Source: Halomonas smyrnensis AAD6 (GTDB taxonomy: Bacteria > Pseudomonadota > Gammaproteobacteria > Pseudomonadales > Halomonadaceae). From it: a DNA stretch of 64,000 nucleotides. The notes below the pieces were generated by a model. It searched no databases and was not told the DNA's origin. It saw only the letters and a program-made list of their open reading frames with translations. A program made the translations under genes and the position numbers. Positions 35,734 through 45,616 of the stretch are shown here, one piece after another; within the stretch, counting starts at the first letter, position 1; each line of letters starts with the position of its first letter. Where the stretch lies: the NCBI RefSeq assembly GCF_000265245.1, contig NZ_AJKS02000005.1, forward strand, positions 62,001-126,000, given 5' to 3'.

Positions 35734-36279
35734 ATGCTGATCCTGGGCATCGATCCGGGATCCCGCATCACCGGTTACGGCGTGCTGGACGTCACCGAGC
35801 CCAAGCCGAAGTACGTGACCAGCGGCTGCATCCGCACTCGCGGCGACGACCTGGCCCAGCGCCTGGCTCAGGTCTATGCCGGGGTCAGCGAGGTGATCGG
35901 CCTGCACGGCCCCGGCGAGTTCGCCATCGAGCAGGTGTTCATGTCGAAGAACGCCGACTCGGCGCTCAAGCTCGGGCAGGCGCGGGGCACCGCCATCGTC
36001 TGCGCGGCCAATCACGGCCTGCCGGTGAGCGAGTACGGCCCGCGCCAGATCAAGCAGGCGGTCACCGGCGGCGGGGCGGCCGACAAGGCCCAGGTGCAGC
36101 ACATGGTGACCGCCATCCTGGGCCTCTCCGGCACGCCCCAGGCCGATGCGGCCGACGCCCTGGCCATCGCCCTGACCCACGCCTATGCCCGGCTCGGGCT
36201 GATCCGCCGGGGCAGCTACGGCGGCGGCGGGCGAGGGCGCGGAAAGAGCGCGTCCTGGCGCGACTTTCGCCCCGAGTGA
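35734..36279 (+). CDS. ruvC: Holliday junction resolvase RuvC
   Basis: A 181-residue endonuclease that cuts Holliday junctions in the RuvABC resolvasome. The catalytic acids are in place: D7 ([13 protein letters not shown]), E66 (AIEQVF), D138 and D141 ([15 protein letters not shown]). A Gly/Arg-rich tail ([11 protein letters not shown]) is slightly longer than in E. coli. ATG is preceded by GAGAGAG. Only a small hairpin (GTCGCC/GGCGAC, 36281-36296) follows, before a putative promoter for ruvAB. Confidence 0.96.
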   Translation: MLILGIDPGSRITGYGVLDVTEPKPKYVTSGCIRTRGDDLAQRLAQVYAGVSEVIGLHGPGEFAIEQVFMSKNADSALKLGQARGTAIVCAANHGLPVSEYGPRQIKQAVTGGGAADKAQVQHMVTAILGLSGTPQADAADALAIALTHAYARLGLIRRGSYGGGGRGRGKSASWRDFRPE

Positions 36280-36328
36280 TGTCGCCTGACGGCGACGCCG
36301 AAGCGGTTGTCGAACAGCGTTCCACGGG

Positions 36329-36358
36329 CTGGCATGGCCCGGGGGGGACCAGTATAGT
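36329..36358 (+). promoter_or_regulatory. Possible sigma70 promoter for ruvAB
   Basis: CTGGCA (36329-36334) and TATAGT (36353-36358) are separated by 18 bases, 45 bases upstream of the ruvA ATG. No LexA-type CTGT-N8-ACAG box is seen nearby. Confidence 0.35.
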
Positions 36359-36403
36359 GAGCGCGACGCGCTGCGGATTCATCATCAAGGACAGTGACAT
36401 ATC

Positions 36404-37015
36404 ATGATCGGACGCTTGCGAGGCACCCTGGTCGACAAGCAGCCTCCCTGGCTGCTGCTGGACGTGGCCGGGGTCGGCTACGAGCTGGAAGCGTCCATGA
36501 CCACCCTGGTGGCATTGCCTGGGGTCGGCGAGGACGTGGTGCTGCATACCCATCTCACCGTGCGCGACGACGCCCATCTACTCTACGGCTTCGCCCGCGA
36601 GCAGGAGCGTTCGCTGTTCCGCGCCCTGATCAAGGTCAACGGCGTCGGCCCCAAGCTGGCCCTGGCCATCCTCTCCGGCATGGACGAGGACGCCTTCATC
36701 CGCTGCGTGATGGACGACGACGTCAAGTCGCTGACGCGCCTGCCCGGCGTCGGCAAGAAGACCGCCGAGCGGCTGATCGTCGAGATGCGCGACCGCTTCC
36801 CGCACTGGGAGGCCGAGGCGCCCGCGGACGGCGCGGCGCCGTCGACCGGCGGCGCCCCCGAGCCGCGCCAGGAGCCGCTGGCCGAGGCCGAGGCGGCGCT
36901 GGTCAGCCTCGGCTACAAGCCCGCCGAGGCCGCGCGGATGCTCGCCGGCCTCGAGGAAGAGGGCAGCACCGAGGCGATCATCAAGGCGGCGCTCGCGCGT
37001 CGCATGGCAGGCTGA
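36404..37015 (+). CDS. ruvA: Holliday junction branch-migration protein RuvA
   Basis: A 203-residue junction-binding protein forming the tetrameric platform for RuvB. The N-terminal OB-fold begins [28 protein letters not shown]. Two helix-hairpin-helix motifs follow ([14 protein letters not shown] and [19 protein letters not shown]). After a Pro/Ala linker, the C-terminal three-helix domain ([20 protein letters not shown]) binds RuvB. The ATG at 36404 has only AAGGACA upstream. ruvB starts 51 bp after its stop. Confidence 0.96.
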   Translation: MIGRLRGTLVDKQPPWLLLDVAGVGYELEASMTTLVALPGVGEDVVLHTHLTVRDDAHLLYGFAREQERSLFRALIKVNGVGPKLALAILSGMDEDAFIRCVMDDDVKSLTRLPGVGKKTAERLIVEMRDRFPHWEAEAPADGAAPSTGGAPEPRQEPLAEAEAALVSLGYKPAEAARMLAGLEEEGSTEAIIKAALARRMAG

Positions 37016-37066
37016 TGACCATGCGCGATTCGCAGCCTTTCATCCCGATGCCGGCGGAGGGCCCCC

Positions 37067-38101
37067 ATGCTGGAAACTGACCGCCTGATCGCCGCCGAGA
37101 ACCGCGAGGGCGAGGGCCATCTCGATCACGCCATCCGCCCCAAGCAGCTCGGCGACTACATCGGCCAGCCGCGGGTCCGCGAGCAGCTGGAGATCTTCAT
37201 CCACGCCGCCCGCGGTCGCGACGAGAGCCTCGACCACACCCTGGTGTTCGGTCCGCCGGGGCTCGGCAAGACCACGCTCGCCAACATCATCGCCACCGAG
37301 ATGGGCGTCGGCCTGAAGTCGACCTCCGGCCCGGTGCTCGAGCGGGCCGGCGATCTCGCCGCCATGCTCACCAACCTGCAGCCCGGCGACGTGCTGTTCA
37401 TCGACGAGATCCATCGCCTGTCGGCGGTGGTGGAAGAGATCCTCTATCCCGCCATGGAGGACTTCCAGCTCGACATCGTGATCGGCGAGGGGCCCGCGGC
37501 GCGCTCGATCAAGCTCGATCTGCCGCCCTTCACCCTGGTCGGTGCCACCACCCGGGCGGGCCTGCTGACCTCTCCGCTGCGCGACCGCTTCGGGATCGTC
37601 CAGCGCCTGGAGTTCTACTCCATCGAGGAGCTCAGCGAGATCGTCGCCCGCTCGGCGCGACTGCTGGGCGTGACCGCCGACGATGCCGGCGCCCGGGAAG
37701 TGGCGCGCCGTTCCCGCGGCACCCCGCGCATCGCCAACCGCCTACTGCGCCGCGTGCGCGACTACGCCGAGGTCCGCGGCGGCGGGCGCATCGACGCCGA
37801 GATCGCGGACCAGGCGCTCAACATGCTCCACGTCGATCATCACGGTCTGGACCACATGGACCGCCGCCTGTTGCTGGCGATGATCGAGAAGTTCGACGGC
37901 GGCCCGGTGGGCGTCGACTCCCTGGCCGCGGCCATCGGCGAGGAGCGCGACACCATCGAGGACGTCATCGAGCCCTATCTGATCCAACAGGGGCTGATGA
38001 TGCGCACCGCCCGCGGCCGGGTGGTGACGCGCCAGGCCTGGCAGCACTTCGGCTTGGCCCCGGACGACCGCGCCCCGGCGCCGACACCTTCCCAAGACTG
38101 A
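37067..38101 (+). CDS. ruvB: Holliday junction ATPase RuvB
   Basis: A 344-residue AAA+ motor that drives branch migration. Begins with the family N-terminus ([24 protein letters not shown]), Walker [10 protein letters not shown], Walker [12 protein letters not shown], sensor 1 [20 protein letters not shown] and the C-terminal winged helix ([20 protein letters not shown]). GGAGG precedes the ATG. Only 22 bp separate it from tolQ, where many gammaproteobacteria carry ybgC. Confidence 0.97.
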   Translation: MLETDRLIAAENREGEGHLDHAIRPKQLGDYIGQPRVREQLEIFIHAARGRDESLDHTLVFGPPGLGKTTLANIIATEMGVGLKSTSGPVLERAGDLAAMLTNLQPGDVLFIDEIHRLSAVVEEILYPAMEDFQLDIVIGEGPAARSIKLDLPPFTLVGATTRAGLLTSPLRDRFGIVQRLEFYSIEELSEIVARSARLLGVTADDAGAREVARRSRGTPRIANRLLRRVRDYAEVRGGGRIDAEIADQALNMLHVDHHGLDHMDRRLLLAMIEKFDGGPVGVDSLAAAIGEERDTIEDVIEPYLIQQGLMMRTARGRVVTRQAWQHFGLAPDDRAPAPTPSQD

Positions 38102-38123
38102 CTTCGACGAGACGAGGATTCCC

Positions 38124-38813
38124 GTGAACGACGCCATGTCCATTCCCCACCTGATCATGAACGCCAGCGGCGTGGTCCAGGCGGTGATGCTGCTGCTGCT
38201 GCTGGGCTCGCTGCTGTCCTGGGTGGTGATCTTCCAGCGCACCTTCGTGATGCGCCGCGCGCGCAAGGCCCACCGCGAGTTCGAGGACCGCTTCTGGTCC
38301 GGGGTCGACCTCAACGAGCTGTATCGCGAGACGCCCGCCGAGCAGGAGACCCTGGGCGCCGAGCACATCTTTCGCGCCGGCTTTCGCGAGTTCAATCGCC
38401 TGATGCCGAAGACTCAGAGCCCCCAGGCGATCCTCGACGGCGTGCAACGCAGCATGCGCGTCGCCTGGTCCCGCGAGGAAGACCGCCTCAACCTGCATCT
38501 GGTGTTCCTGGCCACCGTGGCCTCGTCCAGCCCCTACATCGGGCTGTTCGGCACCGTGTGGGGCATCATGGGCTCCTTCCAGTCGCTGTCCATGGCTCAG
38601 CAGGCCACACTCGGTACTGTGGCGCCATGGATCGCCGAGGCGCTGATCGCCACCGCCATGGGCCTGTTCGCGGCTATTCCCGCGGTGATCTTCTACAACC
38701 GGCTGTCGGCGGAATCCAGCCGACTGCTGGGCAAGTACGAGGACTTCGCCGAGGAATTCCATTCCATCCTGCACCGCAACCTGCAGGGTCGCGGCGAATC
38801 CGCCGCGGGCTGA
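38124..38813 (+). CDS. tolQ: Tol-Pal system protein TolQ
   Basis: A 229-residue inner-membrane proton-channel subunit of the Tol system, which draws the outer membrane in during division. TM1 is at about 17-37 (VVQAVMLLLLLGSLLSWVV); the second and third membrane segments are in the C-terminal half, with SSPYIGLFGTVWGIMGSFQSL and IAEALIATAMGLFAAIPAV holding the conserved channel threonines. Start is GTG at 38124, six bases from GAGG; an ATG at 38136 is the alternative. Followed by tolR after 13 bp. Confidence 0.96.
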   Translation: MNDAMSIPHLIMNASGVVQAVMLLLLLGSLLSWVVIFQRTFVMRRARKAHREFEDRFWSGVDLNELYRETPAEQETLGAEHIFRAGFREFNRLMPKTQSPQAILDGVQRSMRVAWSREEDRLNLHLVFLATVASSSPYIGLFGTVWGIMGSFQSLSMAQQATLGTVAPWIAEALIATAMGLFAAIPAVIFYNRLSAESSRLLGKYEDFAEEFHSILHRNLQGRGESAAG

Positions 38814-38826
38814 GGAGGGCCACGCC

Positions 38827-39267
<441 letters not shown>

Positions 39268-39276
39268 GGAGGACGC

Positions 39277-40389
39277 ATGGCCAAACAACATCGCCATGTC
39301 GGCTACGGTCTGCCATTGATCCTCGCCGTCGGGCTGCATCTGGGGCTGCTGGTGGTCAGCGTGATCCGCTTCCCGAGCGCCGAGCAGGAGCCGCCCAACC
39401 AGGCCATCGTCAATGCCACCCTGGTGCGTGCCGAGACCGCCACCGATCAGGCCCAGCAGGCACAGCAGCAGGCCCGGGCGGCGGCCAAGGCGGAACGCGA
39501 ACGTCAGGAGGCCGAGGCCGCCGAGCAGGCGGAGGCGGAACGTCAGGCCGCCGCCGAAGCGGAGCGACAGGCACAGCAAGCCCAGCGCCAGGAACAGGAG
39601 GCGGCCCAGGCCGCCGAGCGGGAGCAGGCCCGCGAAGCCGCCGAGCAGGCGGCGGCCGAAGCCGAACGCCGCGAGCGCGAGGCCGCGGAGCAGGCGGCCG
39701 AGCGGGAGCGTCAGCAGGAGGCCGCGCGCCAACGCCGCGAAGCCGAGGAACAGCGACAGCGCGAGGCCGAGGCCGAACGCCAGCGTCAGGCCGAGGAAGA
39801 GGCCCGCCGTCAGCGCGAAGCCGAGGAACAGCGTGAGCGCGAGGCGGAGGCCGAACGCCAGCGCCAGGCCGAGGAAGAGGCCCGTCGTCAGCGCGAAGCC
39901 GAGGAGCAGCGTGAGCGTGAAGCGGAGGCCGAACGCCAGCGCCAGGCCGAGGAAGAGGCCCGCCGCCAGCGCGAAGCTGAGGAGCAGCGCGAGCGTGAGG
40001 CCGCCGCCCAGCGCGCCGCCGAAGCCGCCCAGAGCAGCCTCGACCAGGCCATCGCCGGCGAGTCCGAGGCCGTGGCCAACGCCCAACAGGCAGAGGAGGC
40101 GGCCAACGGCTTCATCAACCTGGTGCGCCAGGCGGTGGAGCAGGCCTGGTCGATTCCGCCCAACGTCCCCGACGGCGCCGCGGCCGAGATATCGGTTCGC
40201 CTGGGGCCCTCCGGGGAGCTATTCGCCGCCAACATCGGTCGTAGCAGTGGCAACAGTGCCTTCGACCGTTCGGCGCTGAGCGCGGTGGAAACCGCCGCGC
40301 CCTTCGCCGAACTGCGCGAGCTGCCCGCTTCGGTGCAGCGCCAGTACCGTGAGTTCAATCTCAGATTCCGACCGGGGGACATACGCTGA
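39277..40389 (+). CDS. tolA: Tol-Pal system protein TolA
   Basis: A 370-residue protein spanning the periplasm to link TolQR with TolB and Pal. One membrane anchor (about 11-30) leads into an unusually regular Ala/Glu/Arg/Gln helical domain (about 55-250) with three perfect 26-residue repeats at 162-239. The C-terminal globular domain (about 275-370) includes [31 protein letters not shown] and [16 protein letters not shown] precedes the ATG. The stop overlaps the tolB start by one base. Confidence 0.95.
   Translation: MAKQHRHVGYGLPLILAVGLHLGLLVVSVIRFPSAEQEPPNQAIVNATLVRAETATDQAQQAQQQARAAAKAERERQEAEAAEQAEAERQAAAEAERQAQQAQRQEQEAAQAAEREQAREAAEQAAAEAERREREAAEQAAERERQQEAARQRREAEEQRQREAEAERQRQAEEEARRQREAEEQREREAEAERQRQAEEEARRQREAEEQREREAEAERQRQAEEEARRQREAEEQREREAAAQRAAEAAQSSLDQAIAGESEAVANAQQAEEAANGFINLVRQAVEQAWSIPPNVPDGAAAEISVRLGPSGELFAANIGRSSGNSAFDRSALSAVETAAPFAELRELPASVQRQYREFNLRFRPGDIR
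39760..39993 (+). repeat. Three tandem 78-bp repeats inside tolA
   Basis: Units at 39760-39837, 39838-39915 and 39916-39993 encode identical 26-residue peptides with only a few synonymous differences in DNA. Recent unit duplication or gene conversion is likely, and copy number may vary between strains. Confidence 0.9.
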
Positions 40390-41672
40390 TGAGAGCCTTG
40401 ATGACCACCTGGCTGGCGGCCGTGCTGCTGCTGTGCACGTCGCTGGCCCAGGCCGACCTGACCATCGACATCACCCAGGGCAACGAGCAGGCCACGCCGA
40501 TCGCCGTGGTGCCGTTCGCCGAAGGCGAGAACCTGCCCCAGGACGTGGCTCGGATCATCTCCGACGACCTGGAACGCAGCGGCTACTTCGCGCCCCTCGA
40601 GCGCGAGGCGATGTTCGCCAGGCCGACCCGCGGCGACGACGTCAGTTTCGGTGACTGGCAGGCCCTGGACACCCGCTATCTGGTGGTCGGCCGGGTCAGC
40701 CGCACCGGCGGCGGCGTCGAGATCCAGTACGAGCTGATGAACGTCAGCGGCGAATCGCGGATGCTGGGCGAGGTGATCACCGCCGGCCAGGATCAGATGC
40801 GTGCCGCCGCCCACCGCATCAGCGACAAGATCTTCGAGGAGATCACCGGCATTCGCGGTGCCTTCTCCACGCGCATCGCCTACGTCACCTCTCAGGGCGT
40901 CGGCGACGAGACCGCCTATCAGCTGTTCGTCGCCGACGCCGACGGACGCAACAGCCGGCAGGTGCTGAGCTCCGACGAGCCGATCATGTCGCCGGCCTGG
41001 TCGCCGGACGGCGGCAAGCTGGCCTATGTGTCGTTCGAGTCCGGCCGCCCGGGCATCTACGTGCAGGAAGTCGCCAGCGGCCGTCGAGTGCGCCTGACCT
41101 CCTTCGAGGGCCTCAACAGCGCCCCGACCTGGTCGCCGGACGGCCGCCGACTGGCGATGGCGCTGTCCCGCGACGGCCAGCCGGAGATCTATGTCATGGA
41201 CGTCGCCTCGCAGAACCTGCAGCGCGTCACCAACAGCCAGAGCATCGAGACCGAGCCGGCCTGGTCACCGGACGGCAACAGCCTGATCTACACCTCGGAC
41301 CGCAGCGGCGGCCCGCAGATCTATCGCCAGTCGCTTGGCGGCTCGCCGGAGCGCATCACCTTTACCGGCAACTACAATGCCCGGGCGCGCTTCGCGCCGG
41401 ACGGCGAATCCATCTTCCTGATCCATCGCGGCGGCAACGGCTATCGGGTCGCCAAGCAGGATCTGGAGAGCGGCCGGCTGGTCGAGCTCGGCGACGCCCG
41501 CCAGGCGGAGTCGCCCAGTGTCGCGCCCAACGGCACCATGGTAATCTTCGCCACCCAGCAGGGCGGTAATGGGGTGCTGGGGGGCGTTTCCGCGGACGGT
41601 CGTGCCTCGTTCCGTCTTCCCGCGGCCCAGGGCGACGTGCGCGAGCCCGCCTGGTCCCCGTTTCTGAACTGA
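40389..41672 (+). CDS. tolB: Tol-Pal translocation protein TolB
   Basis: A 427-residue periplasmic beta-propeller protein that binds Pal and the TolA C-terminus. A signal peptide ([16 protein letters not shown]) ends near residue 22; the mature N-terminus DLTIDITQG is the TolA-box type. The N-terminal domain ([11 protein letters not shown]) precedes WD-like repeats with the recurrent AWSPDG or TWSPDG motif. ATG at 40389 overlaps the tolA TGA by one base. pal follows after 29 bp. Confidence 0.96.
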   Translation: MRALMTTWLAAVLLLCTSLAQADLTIDITQGNEQATPIAVVPFAEGENLPQDVARIISDDLERSGYFAPLEREAMFARPTRGDDVSFGDWQALDTRYLVVGRVSRTGGGVEIQYELMNVSGESRMLGEVITAGQDQMRAAAHRISDKIFEEITGIRGAFSTRIAYVTSQGVGDETAYQLFVADADGRNSRQVLSSDEPIMSPAWSPDGGKLAYVSFESGRPGIYVQEVASGRRVRLTSFEGLNSAPTWSPDGRRLAMALSRDGQPEIYVMDVASQNLQRVTNSQSIETEPAWSPDGNSLIYTSDRSGGPQIYRQSLGGSPERITFTGNYNARARFAPDGESIFLIHRGGNGYRVAKQDLESGRLVELGDARQAESPSVAPNGTMVIFATQQGGNGVLGGVSADGRASFRLPAAQGDVREPAWSPFLN

Positions 41673-41701
41673 ATGTATCCCGCAAAGAAAGGAGTCATAC
41701 G

Positions 41702-42238
41702 ATGCAATTCAAGCCTTATGCCCGCACTCTGATCGCCGCCATGTCGATGGCCGTCATGGCCGGCTGTTCCAGCACCGGTGGCACCCAGGAAGGCTCCATG
41801 GATGGCACCGCCGGTGGCACCGCCGGCGTGGGAACCGGCACCGCCGGTGCCGGCCAGGCGAGCGGCAGTGGCCTCGGCGAGGGCGCCGGCCAGATGGCCG
41901 GCTCGCGCATTCCCGAGGTCCGTACCATCTACTTCGCCTACGACAGCGACACCATCCGCCCCGAGTTCCAGTCGGTGCTGGAGGCGCACGCCCGTTTCCT
42001 GCAGAACAACGGCAACGCCAGCGTGGTGCTGCAGGGTCATACCGACGAGCGAGGCACCCGCGAGTACAACCTGGCCCTCGGCGAGCGTCGCGCCGACTCC
42101 GTGAAGCGCTTCCTGAGCGTGCAGGGCGTGTCGCCGTCCCAGGTCGAAGTCGTCAGCTACGGCGAGGAGCGCCCGGCGGCCCGCGGCAGCAACGAGGAAG
42201 CCTACGCCCAGAACCGCCGGGTGGTCTTCGCCTACTGA
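41702..42238 (+). CDS. pal: Peptidoglycan-associated lipoprotein Pal
   Basis: A 178-residue outer-membrane lipoprotein. The lipobox VMAGC places the lipidated cysteine at residue 22, followed by a Gly/Ala/Thr-rich low-complexity linker longer than in E. coli (about 24-68). The OmpA-like peptidoglycan-binding domain has TIYFAYDSDTIRPEF, VVLQGHTDERGTREYNLALGERRA and QNRRVVFAY. AAAGGAG precedes the ATG. cpoB follows after 44 bp. Confidence 0.97.
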   Translation: MQFKPYARTLIAAMSMAVMAGCSSTGGTQEGSMDGTAGGTAGVGTGTAGAGQASGSGLGEGAGQMAGSRIPEVRTIYFAYDSDTIRPEFQSVLEAHARFLQNNGNASVVLQGHTDERGTREYNLALGERRADSVKRFLSVQGVSPSQVEVVSYGEERPAARGSNEEAYAQNRRVVFAY

Positions 42239-42282
42239 GCTCCGCGCCACGCACGGCACCACGATAGCGAGGGGAGAAAGCG

Positions 42283-43101
42283 ATGAGACCGCGTCTCAGA
42301 ATCTGGACCGCCGCCGGCGCCTTGAGCCTGCTGGCCGCCCCGGCGCTGGCCCAGCAGCCGGTGGTGGAGGATCTCACCGCCCGCTCCGGCTCCGGCAGTT
42401 TCTATGACCAGACCGCGGCCCGCGAGCCGGCGGGTGGCAATCTGGAGCTGTTCAACGAGCTGCAGCGCAACCAGGAGCAGCTCCGCCAGCTGCGTGGCCA
42501 GGTCGAGGAGCTGCGCTATCAGCTCGACCGACTCAAGCGCCAGACCCGTCAGCAGTACATGGACCTGGACGAGCGCCTGTCCGCGAACGCCGGCGCCGCC
42601 AGTGCGACAGGCGGGGCCGGTGCCGCCGCGGCCGAGCAGGTGGCCAATGGCGGCAATGCCGGCGAGCCGTCGGCATCATCCACCGGGCAGGCCGCCGGCG
42701 CGTCGGGCTCGATGGACAACGACGCCGGCGCCCGGGCCGACTACCAGGCGGCCTTCGCCAAGGTGCAGGCCCGCGAGTTCGATGCCGCGACCCAGGCCTT
42801 CGAAGCCTTCGTCGACCAGTATCCGAACGCCGGGCTGACCGCCAACGCCTACTACTGGCTCGGTGAGCTGCATTCGGCCGGCGGCGACCTCGAGGCCGCC
42901 GGGGCCTCCTTCCAGCGCGTGCTCGACGACTTTTCCGACAGCAACAAGGTGCCCGACACCCTCTACAAGCTGGGCCTGCTCAAGGCCCGCCAGGGCGAGC
43001 CGGAGGCCAGCCAGGCACTGCTCGAGCGGGTGCAGCAGGAATATCCCGACAGCAGCGCCGCCAATCTGGCCGCCGACTTCCAGCGGCAGTCGGGCAACTA
43101 G
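42283..43101 (+). CDS. cpoB: Cell division coordinator CpoB (YbgF)
   Basis: A 272-residue periplasmic protein that couples Tol function to PBP1B-driven septal peptidoglycan synthesis. The signal peptide ends ALAQQ near residue 24. A trimerising coiled coil (about 50-95, LFNELQRNQEQLRQLRGQVEELRYQL) is followed by an Ala/Gly-rich linker and TPR repeats from about 148 (ARADYQAAFAKVQAREFDAATQAFEAF). Last gene of the tol cluster. GGGGAG precedes the ATG. yciK begins 15 bp later. Confidence 0.94.
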   Translation: MRPRLRIWTAAGALSLLAAPALAQQPVVEDLTARSGSGSFYDQTAAREPAGGNLELFNELQRNQEQLRQLRGQVEELRYQLDRLKRQTRQQYMDLDERLSANAGAASATGGAGAAAAEQVANGGNAGEPSASSTGQAAGASGSMDNDAGARADYQAAFAKVQAREFDAATQAFEAFVDQYPNAGLTANAYYWLGELHSAGGDLEAAGASFQRVLDDFSDSNKVPDTLYKLGLLKARQGEPEASQALLERVQQEYPDSSAANLAADFQRQSGN

Positions 43102-43116
43102 CCCCGGAGGGACATC

Positions 43117-43881
43117 ATGACGGTCTGCAAGATCGACTATGAGGCACCGCAGGGGCTGCTCGACGGCCGGGTGATCCTGGTCACCGGCGCGGGCGATGGC
43201 ATCGGCCGCGCCGCGGCCCTGAGCTATGCTCGCCACGGCGCCACGGTGATCCTGCTGGGACGGACGATCGCCAAGCTGGAGGCGGTGTACGACGCCATCG
43301 AGTCGGAGGGGCTGCCGCAGCCGGCGATCTTCCCGCTCAACTTCGAGGGCGCGACGCTCAAGGACTTCCACGACATGGCAGAGGCCCTGAACAAGGAGTT
43401 CGGGCGCCTGGACGGCATCCTGCACAACGCCGGCCTGCTGGGCAGCATCACGCCCTTCGCCCAGTATGATCCGGCGCTGTGGGAGCAGGTGATGCAGGTC
43501 AATATCAATGGTCCGATCTGGATGACCCAGGCACTGCTGCCGCTGCTGGAGGCCTCACCGGATGCCTCGGTGATCTTCACCTCCTCCTCGGTGGGTCGCC
43601 GCGGGCGCGCCTACTGGGGCGCCTATGCGGTGTCGAAGTTCGCCACCGAGGGCTTCATGGAGGTGCTGGCCGACGAGGTGGAGCATCTCGGCACGCTGCG
43701 CATCAACACCCTGAACCCCGGCGCCACCCGCACCGCCATGCGCCAGTCCGCCTATCCGGCGGAGGATCCGGGCACGCTGCGCACGCCGCAGGACATCATG
43801 CCCACCTATCTGTGGCTGATGGGGCCGGATAGCCGCGGCCACAGCGGCGAGGCGTTCGACGCTCAACCCCCGCGCCAGTAG
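43117..43881 (+). CDS. yciK: YciK-type short-chain dehydrogenase
   Basis: A 254-residue SDR of the YciK family. It has the typical start (YEAPQGLLDGRVILVTGAGDGIGRAAAL), HNAGLLG near residue 104 and the catalytic S...YWGAYAVSKFA. The NPGATRTAMR and AFDAQPP segments are YciK-like. Substrate unknown. GGAGG precedes the ATG. It is closely spaced behind cpoB, so it may be cotranscribed with the tol cluster; in many other genera queE/queC or tRNAs follow cpoB instead. A strong terminator follows. Confidence 0.88.
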   Translation: MTVCKIDYEAPQGLLDGRVILVTGAGDGIGRAAALSYARHGATVILLGRTIAKLEAVYDAIESEGLPQPAIFPLNFEGATLKDFHDMAEALNKEFGRLDGILHNAGLLGSITPFAQYDPALWEQVMQVNINGPIWMTQALLPLLEASPDASVIFTSSSVGRRGRAYWGAYAVSKFATEGFMEVLADEVEHLGTLRINTLNPGATRTAMRQSAYPAEDPGTLRTPQDIMPTYLWLMGPDSRGHSGEAFDAQPPRQ

Positions 43882-43948
43882 GGCCGGACCAGCGAGACAA
43901 GCCGGCACGGCAAGGACGCCGGCATGGGGGCGGACCAGGGGTACCGAA

Positions 43949-43984
43949 AAAGCGGGCCTCCCGACTGGGAGGCCCGCTTTTTTT
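43949..43984. terminator. Bidirectional rho-independent terminator between yciK and gph
   Basis: 14-base perfect arms (43949-43962, 43967-43980) with a GACT loop, followed by TTTT on the plus strand and a T run on the minus strand from the preceding A run. It ends both the tol-yciK and the ubiG-gph transcripts. Confidence 0.9.
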
Positions 43985-44073
43985 GTCGATGGCCTTGATC
44001 GCGTTTTACCCCCTGCCGGAGCCGTCACGACCGGGCCGTCATGCCGGCACAGGGGTGTCGCCCCGACGGGACA

Positions 44074-44754
44074 TCAACGCTTGGGATCGACCGGCAGCAG
44101 GGTCTCGGTCAACGCCTCGGCGGTGTCGAACCAGCGATCCGCCGGCCACAGGCGATAGTCGTCGTCTTCGGTGATATAGCCATAGCCCACCGCCACCGCG
44201 GGCATGCCCGCCGCCCTGGCGGCCTGCATGTCGCGGTGATGATCACCGAGGTACCAGCAGTCGCCGGGGGCCACGGCGAGGCGCCGCGCCGCCTCGAGCA
44301 GCGGCGCCGGGTCGGGCTTCTTCACCGGCAGGTCGTCGGCGCACAGCAGCGCGCCCGGTTCGAGGCCCAGGGCCTCCACCAGCGGCGCGGCGTAGGCCCG
44401 CGGCTTGTTGGTGACGATGCCCCAGGGGCGACCGGCGCCACGCCATTCGTCCAGCAGCCGGTCCAGCGGCGGAAAGACGCGGCTCTCCACCGCCACCGCC
44501 TCGCCGTAGGCGGCCAACAGGAAGGCCCGGGCATCATCGTGGCCGTCGTGCTCGCGCTCGAGGCCCAGCGCCAGGGTCACCAGGGCGCTGCCGCCGTTGG
44601 AGACCTGGGCGCGGATGGTCGCGTAGGGCAGGGGCGCCAGCCCGTGGTGGTCACGCAGGGCGTTGGTGGCACGGGCCAGATCCGGCGCGGTATCCACCAG
44701 GGTGCCGTCGAGATCGAACAGCAGCGCCTCGGGTGTCGTCCATTCGCGACTCAC
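44074..44754 (-). CDS. gph: Phosphoglycolate phosphatase (HAD family)
   Basis: A 226-residue HAD hydrolase that removes 2-phosphoglycolate, for example from DNA repair of 3'-phosphoglycolate ends. The nucleophile motif is [15 protein letters not shown]; motif II is GIVTNKPR, motif III lysine is in [13 protein letters not shown] and motif IV is [19 protein letters not shown]. The VNY-type cap region is present ([23 protein letters not shown]). It lies behind ubiG with a 4-bp overlap, the ubiG-gph order common in this class. Confidence 0.9.
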   Translation of the reverse strand: MSREWTTPEALLFDLDGTLVDTAPDLARATNALRDHHGLAPLPYATIRAQVSNGGSALVTLALGLEREHDGHDDARAFLLAAYGEAVAVESRVFPPLDRLLDEWRGAGRPWGIVTNKPRAYAAPLVEALGLEPGALLCADDLPVKKPDPAPLLEAARRLAVAPGDCWYLGDHHRDMQAARAAGMPAVAVGYGYITEDDDYRLWPADRWFDTAEALTETLLPVDPKR

Positions 44755-45476
44755 GACGCCTCCCGACGGCAGTGCATCAGGTAATTCACCGACACGTCGG
44801 TGGCCGACAGGCGATAGCGGCGGGTCAGCGGCTGGTAGGTCAGGCCGCTCTGCTCACAGACCGCGAGACCGGCCTCTCGGCACCAGCCGGCGAGCTCCGA
44901 GGGGCGGATGAACTTGGCGTAGTCGTGGGTGCCCCGCGGCAGCATGCGCAGCAGGTACTCGGCGCCGACCACGGCCAGGGCGTAGGCCTTGGGATTGCGG
45001 TTGATGGTCGAGAAGAACACCTGGCCGCCGTGCTTGACCAGCCGCGCGCAGGCGCGGATCACCGAGGCGGGGTCGGGCACGTGCTCGAGCATCTCCAGGC
45101 AGGTGACCACGTCGAACTCGCCGGCATGGGCCTCGGCCATGGCCTCGACGCTGACCTGGCGGTAGTCGACGCTCGCGCCGGTCTCCTCGGCGTGCAGCCG
45201 GGCCACCGCCAGCGGCGCCTCGCCCAGGTCGATGCCGGTGACCTCGGCGCCGCGATGGGCCATGGCCTCGGCGAGGATGCCGCCGCCGCAGCCGACGTCG
45301 AGCACCCGATGGCCGGCCAGCCCGGCGCGGGCGTCGATGAAGTCGAGGCGCAGGGGATTGATCTCGTGCAGCGGCTTGAACTCGCCGTCGGTATCCCACC
45401 AGCGATGGGCCAGGGCCTCGAACTTGGCGATCTCCGCCGCGTCGACGTTGTCCGCTTGCGACTGGCTTGCCGTCAT
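44751..45476 (-). CDS. ubiG: Ubiquinone biosynthesis O-methyltransferase UbiG
   Basis: A 241-residue SAM-dependent methyltransferase doing both O-methylations of ubiquinone synthesis. Motif I is [17 protein letters not shown], preceded by [29 protein letters not shown], the family's typical N-terminus. [13 protein letters not shown] and [21 protein letters not shown] follow, with the membrane-associating insert around [14 protein letters not shown]. The start MTASQSQ follows GAGAGGA; a longer start would add 11 residues. The last 4 bp overlap gph. Confidence 0.95.
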   Translation of the reverse strand: MTASQSQADNVDAAEIAKFEALAHRWWDTDGEFKPLHEINPLRLDFIDARAGLAGHRVLDVGCGGGILAEAMAHRGAEVTGIDLGEAPLAVARLHAEETGASVDYRQVSVEAMAEAHAGEFDVVTCLEMLEHVPDPASVIRACARLVKHGGQVFFSTINRNPKAYALAVVGAEYLLRMLPRGTHDYAKFIRPSELAGWCREAGLAVCEQSGLTYQPLTRRYRLSATDVSVNYLMHCRREAS

Positions 45477-45616
45477 CTGTCCTCTCCGTAGGTGTCGCCG
45501 GCCGGCCACTGTGGCGAGCTCGGCATGATTCGGTATGATGCCATTCTACTCGTTCCCGACGGCCCGGCCCATGCCCGGCCGCGTCGGGCTACATGCGACA
45601 CGACAAGGACCGCACC

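Noticed and set aside
36280-36403. LexA box before ruvAB
   Set aside because: No CTGT-N8-ACAG palindrome is present in the ruvC-ruvA gap.
39760-39993. CRISPR-like repeat array
   Set aside because: The repeats are contiguous 78-bp coding units within tolA with no spacers.
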